Assembly: GCA_913041325.1 (NCBI GenBank)
Contig: CAJWHU010000110.1
Coordinates: 1 to 5,146 of the forward strand
Reading direction: 5' to 3'
DNA length: 5,146 nt
Source: an uncultured Fidelibacterota bacterium
GTDB taxonomy: Bacteria; Marinisomatota; Marinisomatia; Marinisomatales; UBA1611
Shown here: piece by piece, positions 1 to 5,146 of the stretch
How the letters are laid out: every line of letters begins with the position of its first letter
Position numbering within the stretch: position 1 is the first letter of the stretch
Notes under the pieces: model-generated
Seen by the model: only the letters and a program-made list of their open reading frames with translations
Databases searched by the model: none
Told to the model about the DNA's origin: nothing
Made by a program: the position numbers and the translations under genes

Positions 1-203
1 TCACTGGTGTCGATACAGATGGTGAGGCCTATCAAAAAGGAATCAGAGAGGGCGATGTTATAAAGCGTGTTGGTACTGTAAGGATCAAATCTATTCGGGA
101 TTATAATCGTCAATTGGAAAAAGCTAGTAAAAGGGGTTCAGTACTCCTGCTTGTAAAAAAATCTGGTGGCTCCTCAAGGTACTACACACTAAGTATGAAC
201 TAA
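1..203 (+). CDS. C-terminal PDZ domain of a Do/HtrA-family serine endopeptidase (5' end outside window)
   Basis: The frame opening at base 3 gives 66 residues and ends in TAA at 201-203. The fragment matches the last PDZ domain of Do/DegP-type periplasmic proteases. It has the KGIREGDVI turn (compare the family's AGLKKGDVI), then RVGTVRIKSIRDYNRQL, then a hydrophobic strand VLLLVK and a closing strand RYYTLSMN next to the stop. In this family the PDZ domains bind exposed C-termini of misfolded envelope proteins and control the trypsin-like protease domain. That protease domain, with its His-Asp-Ser triad, lies upstream and is not visible, so proteolytic activity cannot be confirmed. Another PDZ-ending protein, such as a C-terminal processing or site-2 protease, is possible. 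A PDZ domain ending right at the stop fits Do proteases best. The gene is followed by a terminator and is probably a separate transcription unit from ileS. Confidence 0.75.
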   Translation, partial: TGVDTDGEAYQKGIREGDVIKRVGTVRIKSIRDYNRQLEKASKRGSVLLLVKKSGGSSRYYTLSMN

Positions 204-227
204 TTGACAGAGGATTTACCTGAGAAA

Positions 228-259
228 AATAAAAACGCTCCTACAGGAGCGTTTTTATT
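228..259 (+). terminator. Rho-independent terminator after the PDZ protease gene
   Basis: A perfect inverted repeat has its left arm at 228-241 and right arm at 246-259, around the 4-base loop TACA. The GC-rich core is CGCTCC/GGAGCG. It is flanked by an A run on the left and a T run (252-256) on the right, so the outer part of the stem pairs A with T. It starts 25 bases after the protease stop codon and 75 bases before ileS. The A/T symmetry means it could also work on the opposite strand, but no minus-strand gene points at it here. Confidence 0.9.
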
Positions 260-333
260 ATAAAACATAGATGGTTATGGATAGCCAAAGTGAATAACTT
301 TTAAGCTCAATTTCACAACGTTTCAATACAATT
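260..333 (+). promoter_or_regulatory. ileS: Presumed promoter and short leader of the ileS operon
   Basis: These 74 bases lie between the terminator and the ileS ATG. Because transcription from upstream should stop at the hairpin, the operon promoter is most easily placed here. This is inference from position: I found no convincing -35/-10 pair. The best weak candidate is TGAATAACTTTT at 291-302. It can be read as an extended -10 or as a poor match to the Bacteroidota -7 element (TAnnTTTG), but no partner box sits at the right distance. There is no Shine-Dalgarno before the ATG at 334, where the preceding bases are TTTCAATACAATT. The leader is too short for a T-box riboswitch, which regulates ileS in many Firmicutes. 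Confidence 0.35.
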
Positions 334-3300
334 ATGTCCATTAAAAAAGTAAACACGAAAATTGATTTTGTTGCTGCGGAGCATGACGTTCTTCATTTCT
401 GGGAAAAGAACTCTATTTTTAAAAAGAGAAAAAATTTAAATAAGGGAAAGCAGAAGTGGAGTTTCATTGATGGTCCAATCACTGCAAATAACCCAATGGG
501 TGTCCATCATGCGTGGGGCAGATCCCTAAAAGATATTTACAATAGATATAAATCTATGTGCGGATTTGAATTAAGATTTCAAAATGGCTTCGATTGTCAA
601 GGTCTTTGGGTTGAGGTTGAGGTTGAAAAAGAACTAGGCTTTAAGTCTAAAAGAGAGGTTGAGGAATACGGTATTGAAAAGTTTGTCAACATGTGCAAGG
701 AGAGGGTTAAAAAGTATTCAAAAATTCAAACGGAGCAGTCAATAAGGCTTGGTTATTGGATGGATTGGGATGACTCCTATTATACCATGTCTGATGAAAA
801 TAATTATACGATATGGTTATTTTTAAAAAAACTATGGGAGGAAGGTAAGGTATATCGAGGTACAGATGTAGTACCTTGGAGCGGCAGATCTGGAACCTCA
901 TATTCGCAGATGGAGATAATCGAAGGTCGTAAATTAGTTGCTCACAAATCTGTTTTTGTGAGATTCCCAATAAAAAATAGGGTTGGCGAATACCTATTAG
1001 TTTGGACCACTACTCCATGGACATTGTCTTCAAATGTTGTTGTAGGTGTAAATGTTGACTTAGAGTATGCTAGAATCAAGACAAAAGATGGCTCAATTTA
1101 CTACTTTGCAAAAGAAAATTTGGAATTTCAGAGACTTGAAAAACAATTCAACGAGAAAAAGCAGTGGGTTGATGGTGTTCCCAAACTAAAGACGCTATCA
1201 CAAATATTTAAAGAGCGAGGTGGTTTTGAAGAATTAGGATCTATAAAGGGGTCTGAAATGCTTGGCTGGGAATATGAGGGTCCATATGATGATTTTGAAG
1301 CTCAGAGTGAATATGGTGGATATCCAAATATAGACGAAGATTTAAAAGAAAAGCGAATTAATTCAGCTGATAATCATCGTGTTATAAATCCTGGCAAAGA
1401 TGCTATCGGAAATGATATTGTTGTTGCTGGAGAGGGTACTGGAATTGTTCATATGGCGCCAGGGTGCGGTGATATAGATCATTCTGTAGGGAAAAATCTT
1501 GGTCTTGTTAATATTGCTCCACTAGATAACGAGTCTAGGTTTATTGAGAAATTTGGTTGGTTAACTGGTAAAGTAGCTACGGAAAATCAGACAACTCAGG
1601 ATATAGTTAACGATCTAAAAGATAGAGGTTTCCTTGTACATGTTGAGGACTACCCACACGTGTATCCTCACTGCTGGAGATCTGGAGATGAGCTAGTTTT
1701 TAGGCTGGTAGATGAGTGGTATATAAACATGGATTGGCGTGACAAAATAAAAAGTATTGTTGATGATATTAAATGGATACCAGAATGGGGAAGAGAAAGA
1801 GAACATGAGTGGCTCGATAATATGGGTGATTGGATGATTTCTAAAAAAAGGTTTTGGGGATTAGCTCTTCCCATTTGGATATTTGAGGATGGGTCATTTT
1901 TTGTTGTAGGATCAAAACAAGAATTACAAGAACTAGCCGTAGAGGGATGGGAGGAATTTGAAGGTAAATCTCCGCATAGACCATGGATTGATAAAATAAA
2001 AATTAAACATCCAGAAACAGGACTTGTTGGCGAGAGAATTTTAGATGTTGGTAATCCTTGGTTAGATGCTGGCATCGTTCCATTTTCGACGCTGAAATAT
2101 AATACTGATAGAGATTACTGGTCTCAATGGTTTCCTGGAGATTTTGTAACAGAGTGTTTTCCTGGACAATTTAGAAATTGGTTTTATTCACTGCTTGCCA
2201 TGTCTGCTGAGCTTGAAGGCAAGGCACCATTCAAAACACTTCTCGGGCATGCACTTGTAAAGGATGAAACAGGGCGAGATATGCACAAGAGTTGGGGCAA
2301 TGCAATATGGTTTGATGATGCTTCCGAAAAAATGGGCGTTGATGTTATGCGATGGATGTACTCTCTTCAAAATATTGAGCAGAATTTGCTCTTTGGGTAC
2401 GGACCTGCAGATGAGGCTCGTAAAAAACTCATCACTTTATGGAATGTATACTCTTTTTACGCAACTTACGCCGCTGTCGATGGTTTCAACCCATCAAAAA
2501 ATCCGCTAGATGTAGATGAATTAAATATCCTTGATAGATGGATTATCGCTAAAGTAAATGTTCTAGCTAGAGATGGACGCGCATCAATGGATCAGTTTAG
2601 AGTGGATGAGTTCATGAAATCATTCGAAATATTTTTGGAAGAATTATCAAATTGGTATGTACGCAGAAATCGTAGAAGGTTCTGGAAATCAGAAGACGAT
2701 CAGGATAAGAATTCAGCCTATGCTACGCTGTATTATGTTTTGAAAAACACTATAACACTTATTGCTCCAGTTCTGCCTTTTATTTCCGAAACCATTTACC
2801 AAAATCTAGTGGTTAACTCTGATTCAAATGCAAAAGAAAGTGTTCATTTGTGTGACTTTCCTGAGCCTGTGAGCGGTTGGATTAATCAAGAATTAATTAT
2901 TAATGTCGACTCGTTGAGAAAGTTAGTGGAGCTTGGTAGATCAGCAAGAAGTAAGTCTAAAGTCAAAATAAGACAGCCGTTAGCAAAAGTTAGTTTTGCT
3001 ATTGAGGACAATAAGGTAGCTGATTTCTTCATTCAAAATAAGGACATTATCTTGGAAGAACTAAATGCCAAATCTGTTGAAAGATTGACTGATTCAGACC
3101 AATTAATCACCTATAAAATAAAACCTAATTTGAGGACGCTAGGTCAAAAATATGGAAAGGGCTTAGCAGAGATAAGAAACTTATTGGAAAAGGAAGACTC
3201 AAGTATGCTAGTATTAGAATTGCAATCCTCCGGTGTATTTGAATTGAATGGTGGGAAGTATACGTTATCAAGAGATGATATTTTTATTGAGACAGAGCCA

Positions 3301-3633
3301 ACCGATGGTTTTTCGGCTGTTAGTGGCGACGGCATCACTGTTGGTCTTTCTCTTGATTTAGATGAGGATCTATTGATGGAGGGTCTAGTTCGCGATATAG
3401 TTCGTCTTGTGCAGGCAATGCGGAAAAATGCAGGATTTGCTGTTGAAGACAGGATTGAAATTTCGTGGGATTTTGATATGCATATATTGGAGGCATTAAG
3501 TAAATTTGACGAATATTTTAGAACAGAAACATTAACAAATAAAATTAAGAAAGATATGGACAGTTTTGACTTTGAAGAGGTTGTTGAAATAGATAGAAAG
3601 CATTTTAAAATAAAACTAAAAAGATGTAAATAG
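334..3633 (+). CDS. ileS: Isoleucyl-tRNA synthetase, type 2-like, with altered GVHH signature motif
   Basis: This cytoplasmic class I synthetase activates isoleucine with ATP and charges tRNA-Ile. The 1099-residue length fits type 2 (eukaryote-like) IleRS, longer than E. coli IleRS (938). The N-terminal Rossmann half is at about 40-180. The signature site, aligned by flanking DGPITAN and HAWGR, reads G56-V57-H58-H59 instead of HIGH. The CP1 editing domain (about 190-450) keeps the threonine-rich WTTTPWTL (224-231) and GTGIVHMAP (368-376), with D382 at the position of the conserved editing aspartate (E. coli D342), so proofreading of misactivated valine is expected. The second catalytic half includes DWMISKKRFWG (499-509), TECFPGQFRNWFY (606-618) and a KMSKS loop written D649-M-H-K652-S653. 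The anticodon-binding helical domain (about 730-830) includes SNWYVRRNRRRFW, followed by a long type 2 C-terminal tail with LRTLGQKYGK (933-942) and GFAVEDRIEI (1034-1043). I see no C-terminal zinc finger. The ATG at 334 gives a natural N-terminus but has no Shine-Dalgarno. The altered motifs are discussed in the findings. Confidence 0.97.
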   Translation: MSIKKVNTKIDFVAAEHDVLHFWEKNSIFKKRKNLNKGKQKWSFIDGPITANNPMGVHHAWGRSLKDIYNRYKSMCGFELRFQNGFDCQGLWVEVEVEKELGFKSKREVEEYGIEKFVNMCKERVKKYSKIQTEQSIRLGYWMDWDDSYYTMSDENNYTIWLFLKKLWEEGKVYRGTDVVPWSGRSGTSYSQMEIIEGRKLVAHKSVFVRFPIKNRVGEYLLVWTTTPWTLSSNVVVGVNVDLEYARIKTKDGSIYYFAKENLEFQRLEKQFNEKKQWVDGVPKLKTLSQIFKERGGFEELGSIKGSEMLGWEYEGPYDDFEAQSEYGGYPNIDEDLKEKRINSADNHRVINPGKDAIGNDIVVAGEGTGIVHMAPGCGDIDHSVGKNLGLVNIAPLDNESRFIEKFGWLTGKVATENQTTQDIVNDLKDRGFLVHVEDYPHVYPHCWRSGDELVFRLVDEWYINMDWRDKIKSIVDDIKWIPEWGREREHEWLDNMGDWMISKKRFWGLALPIWIFEDGSFFVVGSKQELQELAVEGWEEFEGKSPHRPWIDKIKIKHPETGLVGERILDVGNPWLDAGIVPFSTLKYNTDRDYWSQWFPGDFVTECFPGQFRNWFYSLLAMSAELEGKAPFKTLLGHALVKDETGRDMHKSWGNAIWFDDASEKMGVDVMRWMYSLQNIEQNLLFGYGPADEARKKLITLWNVYSFYATYAAVDGFNPSKNPLDVDELNILDRWIIAKVNVLARDGRASMDQFRVDEFMKSFEIFLEELSNWYVRRNRRRFWKSEDDQDKNSAYATLYYVLKNTITLIAPVLPFISETIYQNLVVNSDSNAKESVHLCDFPEPVSGWINQELIINVDSLRKLVELGRSARSKSKVKIRQPLAKVSFAIEDNKVADFFIQNKDIILEELNAKSVERLTDSDQLITYKIKPNLRTLGQKYGKGLAEIRNLLEKEDSSMLVLELQSSGVFELNGGKYTLSRDDIFIETEPTDGFSAVSGDGITVGLSLDLDEDLLMEGLVRDIVRLVQAMRKNAGFAVEDRIEISWDFDMHILEALSKFDEYFRTETLTNKIKKDMDSFDFEEVVEIDRKHFKIKLKRCK

Positions 3634-3637
3634 GAGG
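3632..3637 (+). promoter_or_regulatory. Strong Shine-Dalgarno (AGGAGG) for the dksA-like gene
   Basis: AGGAGG overlaps the last two bases of the ileS TAG stop codon and is followed by TTTT and the ATG at 3642. It is the only strong ribosome binding site in the window: ileS, lspA and the rluD-like gene have none. It fixes the start of the dksA-like gene, and its overlap with the ileS stop suggests that ribosomes ending on ileS may help initiation downstream. The spacing is 4 bases, a little tight but workable. Confidence 0.8.
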
Positions 3638-3641
3638 TTTT

Positions 3642-4034
3642 ATGGCTCAAAAAAGATATTCCAAAAAAAAATTGGCATTTTTTAAAAAACATATCGAAGC
3701 TAAGTTGAAAAATTTAACGAATGATTTGGATGATAGTAGAGGCATCCTCGAATCTAGCTCTAACGACTCTGCTAGCCTAGCACAGGATTCAGTTTACAGT
3801 GTGCATATGGCCGACGCTGGTACTGACTCATACGAGAGAGAAAAAGGATACCATTTCATAAACAGAAAAACTGATTACCTGAAAGCTCTAAATAAAGCCC
3901 TTGAGAGAATTGAAGACGGCACATTTGGAGTTTGCATCATTACCGGAGAATTGATACCTGAAGAAAGAATGTTGGAAGTACCTAACGCAACCAAGAGTGT
4001 TGAAGCTAAAGAAAGAGAAAAACTTAACCCATAA
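3642..4034 (+). CDS. DksA/TraR-family RNA polymerase-binding protein with a degenerate zinc finger
   Basis: The 130-residue product has DksA/TraR architecture. It starts with a basic N-terminus (AQKRYSKKKLAFFKKH), followed by a helical hairpin in two arms (about 7-50 and 62-92). Between them is an acidic tip segment with MADAGTDSYEREKG (56-69), and the C-terminal knuckle starts at FGVC (95-98). In E. coli DksA the coiled-coil tip enters the RNA polymerase secondary channel and, with ppGpp, retunes rRNA and amino-acid promoters. D58 and D62 lie near the place of the functional tip aspartates (D71/D74 in E. coli), though the alignment there is uncertain. The C4 zinc finger (CxxC...CxxC) keeps only C98. 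The second cysteine is T101 (CIIT), and the second pair is replaced in NATKSVEAKE (115-124). I remember this zinc-less form as common in Bacteroidota-type proteins. The gene is 8 bases after ileS and 6 before lspA. Effects on transcription are inferred from the family only. I leave the symbol empty because DksA and other TraR-like paralogues cannot be separated here. Confidence 0.88.
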   Translation: MAQKRYSKKKLAFFKKHIEAKLKNLTNDLDDSRGILESSSNDSASLAQDSVYSVHMADAGTDSYEREKGYHFINRKTDYLKALNKALERIEDGTFGVCIITGELIPEERMLEVPNATKSVEAKEREKLNP

Positions 4035-4040
4035 AAATTT

Positions 4041-4487
4041 GTGTTTCTTTTAGGTATCATTTTTGCCATCATCGCATTTGATCAGTGGTCTAAATGGCTC
4101 ATCAAATCATCATTTAGTTTGTATCAATCTCAGCCAGTCATTGAAGATTTTTTTTACCTAACTTATATCACAAATGAGGGAATGGCTTTTGGGCTGACAC
4201 TGCCCGGTGGGAAACACGTATTACTAATTTTAACAATCCTTCTTACGGGCTTTATAGCTGGGTATCTGTGGAATGAGAGGAATGGTCATCCATTTATCAA
4301 ATACGGATTGGCTTTAATTTTTAGCGGAGCAATTGGAAATTTAATTGATAGATTGATCTATGGTAAAGTGGTGGACTTCATTGATATTATGATCGGGGAC
4401 TTTAATTGGTACATATTTAATGTTGCAGATACATCCGTCACAGTAGGCATGTGCCTTTTTGTTTTACACTCAATATACGTTGAATGA
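4041..4487 (+). CDS. lspA: Lipoprotein signal peptidase (signal peptidase II)
   Basis: This inner-membrane aspartyl protease cuts the signal peptide from prolipoproteins after the lipobox cysteine has been lipidated. The 148-residue product shows the family blocks in order: DQWSKW (14-19), TNEGMAFG (44-51, the NxGxAFG block), GNLIDRLIYGKVVDFID (99-115) and FNVADTSVTVG (126-136). D112 (VVDF) and D130 (NVAD) correspond to the catalytic dyad, D124/D143 in Pseudomonas LspA. Four membrane segments can be seen at about 1-17, 58-76, 86-103 and 128-145. All key residues are present, so it should be active and globomycin-sensitive as a class. The start is GTG at 4041: the in-frame codons before it run straight into a TAA three codons upstream, so no earlier start exists. 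No Shine-Dalgarno precedes it. With only 6 bases after the dksA-like stop, translational coupling is likely. ileS and lspA are also neighbours in many other bacteria, including E. coli. Confidence 0.96.
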   Translation: MFLLGIIFAIIAFDQWSKWLIKSSFSLYQSQPVIEDFFYLTYITNEGMAFGLTLPGGKHVLLILTILLTGFIAGYLWNERNGHPFIKYGLALIFSGAIGNLIDRLIYGKVVDFIDIMIGDFNWYIFNVADTSVTVGMCLFVLHSIYVE

Positions 4488-4508
4488 TATATTATATCCA
4501 TTGCAACA

Positions 4509-5146
4509 ATGCCTTTTTTCCAAGTAGATAATATTTCAAAAAAGGGGATTCGATTAGATCATTTTCTAGTTTCAAGAACGACGAGTTTGTCAAGAACAAA
4601 AATTCAGTCTTTGATTAGATCAGGAAACGTTTTGGTCAATGGTCATAAGTGTAAAACAGGTTATTTACTTGAATTAAATGACATGGTACATATGAACATA
4701 CCAGAAATTGATAATTGTAAAGATCAATTGGTACCTGAAAATCAAAATCTTGATATAATTTTTGAGGATGAATATCTTATTGCAGTTAATAAACCTGCAG
4801 GTCTAGTTGTTCATCCAGGTATTGGCATAAGTAGTAACACATTAGCCAATGGCCTGAAATACCACTTTAACAAATTATCAGATATTGGTGGAATGCTAAG
4901 ACCGGGTATTGTGCACCGTCTTGATAAAAATACATCAGGCGTATTATTAGTTGCTAAAACAAATGAGGTACATACTTTCCTGGCAAGTCAGTTTAGAGAG
5001 AGGTCAATTGAAAAGAAATATTTTGCACTGACTTGGGGGATATGGAGTGACAAGAAAGGAATAATCCAAGAACCTTTATCTAGAAACAGAAAAGATCCAA
5101 GAAATTATCAGGTGGATTCATCTGGGAAAGAATCAATTACAGGTTT
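4509..5146 (+). CDS. RluD/RluA-family 23S rRNA pseudouridine synthase (3' end outside window)
   Basis: The open frame runs from ATG 4509 to the window edge: 212 full codons, about two thirds of a typical 300-330 residue protein. An N-terminal S4 RNA-binding domain (about 13-60) includes RLDHFLV, SRTKIQSLIRSGNVLVNG (28-45) and a following GYLLELNDMV strand. The RluA-type catalytic domain starts at about 80 with IIFEDEYLIAVNKPAGLVVHP (83-103). The motif HRLDKNTSGVLLVAK (136-150) carries the catalytic aspartate D139, the same number as in E. coli RluD. QFRERSIEKKYFAL (161-174) follows, as usual in this family. S4 plus this domain order fits RluD, which modifies U1911/1915/1917 in helix 69 of 23S rRNA. 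RluC-like specificity cannot be excluded without the C-terminus, so I give no symbol. The gene lies 21 bases after lspA and is probably the next operon member. No Shine-Dalgarno is visible. The ATG is supported because the S4 domain begins shortly after it, and the frame upstream reaches the lspA stop without another ATG. Confidence 0.93.
   Translation, partial: MPFFQVDNISKKGIRLDHFLVSRTTSLSRTKIQSLIRSGNVLVNGHKCKTGYLLELNDMVHMNIPEIDNCKDQLVPENQNLDIIFEDEYLIAVNKPAGLVVHPGIGISSNTLANGLKYHFNKLSDIGGMLRPGIVHRLDKNTSGVLLVAKTNEVHTFLASQFRERSIEKKYFALTWGIWSDKKGIIQEPLSRNRKDPRNYQVDSSGKESITG

Noticed and set aside
204..232. A perfect TTGACA at 204-209, directly after the protease stop codon, as an ileS promoter -35 box.
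   Set aside because: The spacing to any -10-like sequence (AAAAAT, AAATAA) is poor, and the transcript would run straight into the terminator hairpin at 228-259.
327..332. TACAAT just before the ileS ATG as a -10 box.
   Set aside because: It has no -35 partner at 16-18 bases, and its transcript would start inside the coding region, after the ATG at 334.
260..333. T-box riboswitch or attenuator before ileS.
   Set aside because: There are only 74 bases between the upstream terminator and the ATG, and no T-box core sequence or second hairpin is present.
499..510. That GVHH reflects a sequencing error or pseudogene.
   Set aside because: The frame is intact for 1099 codons, the flanking residues align without gaps, and changing HIGH to GVHH takes several base changes. 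The matching changes at KMSKS and the PGQFRNW block argue for a real variant.
1668..2075. Open frame of 135 codons on the minus strand inside ileS.
   Set aside because: It is low-complexity Ser/Pro-rich sequence mirrored from a well-conserved IleRS region and has no family resemblance.
3144..3692. Open frame of 182 codons on the minus strand.
   Set aside because: It is antisense to the ileS end and the dksA-like start, rich in serine and lysine as expected from reverse reading, with no recognisable domain or ribosome binding site.
4463..4497. Possible internal promoter for the rluD-like gene (TTTACA at 4463-4468, TATATT at 4488-4493).
   Set aside because: The spacing is 19 bases and the region is simply AT-rich at the end of lspA. 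Operon transcription explains the gene without it.

Overview
The window is an AT-rich piece of bacterial chromosome with four genes and one gene end, all on the + strand and tightly packed. It carries the 3' end of a Do/HtrA-type PDZ protease gene, a rho-independent terminator, and then an apparent operon: ileS (isoleucyl-tRNA synthetase), a dksA/traR-family gene, lspA (lipoprotein signal peptidase) and a rluD-type pseudouridine synthase cut by the right edge. I see no tRNA or rRNA gene, mobile element, CRISPR array or long repeat.

The most likely source is a member of the FCB group (Bacteroidota, Balneolota/Rhodothermota, Marinimicrobia or relatives). The evidence is the DksA-like protein, which has lost three of its four zinc cysteines in the way I remember for Bacteroidota-type proteins, and the order ileS-dksA-lspA, which I also associate with that group. 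One gene has a perfect AGGAGG Shine-Dalgarno. That is unusual for core Bacteroidia and hints at an outlying lineage. This placement is inference from gene content and was not tested by phylogeny.

Layout: 1-203 protease end; 228-259 terminator hairpin; 260-333 short leader that should hold the operon promoter; 334-3633 ileS; 3642-4034 dksA-like; 4041-4487 lspA; 4509 to the edge rluD-like. Gaps inside the operon are 8, 6 and 21 bases, so co-transcription is likely. The genes combine tRNA charging, RNA polymerase regulation, lipoprotein maturation and rRNA modification, all growth-linked housekeeping work.

The main point of interest is inside IleRS. The class I signature HIGH is replaced by GVHH, an exchange of its first and third residues. 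KMSKS reads DMHKS, and the motif normally EGxDQxRGWF is rebuilt. This marks the altered-signature (GXHH) form of type 2 IleRS that has been linked to extreme resistance to mupirocin (pseudomonic acid). Here it occupies what looks like the housekeeping ileS locus. I did not find an undescribed multi-gene system.
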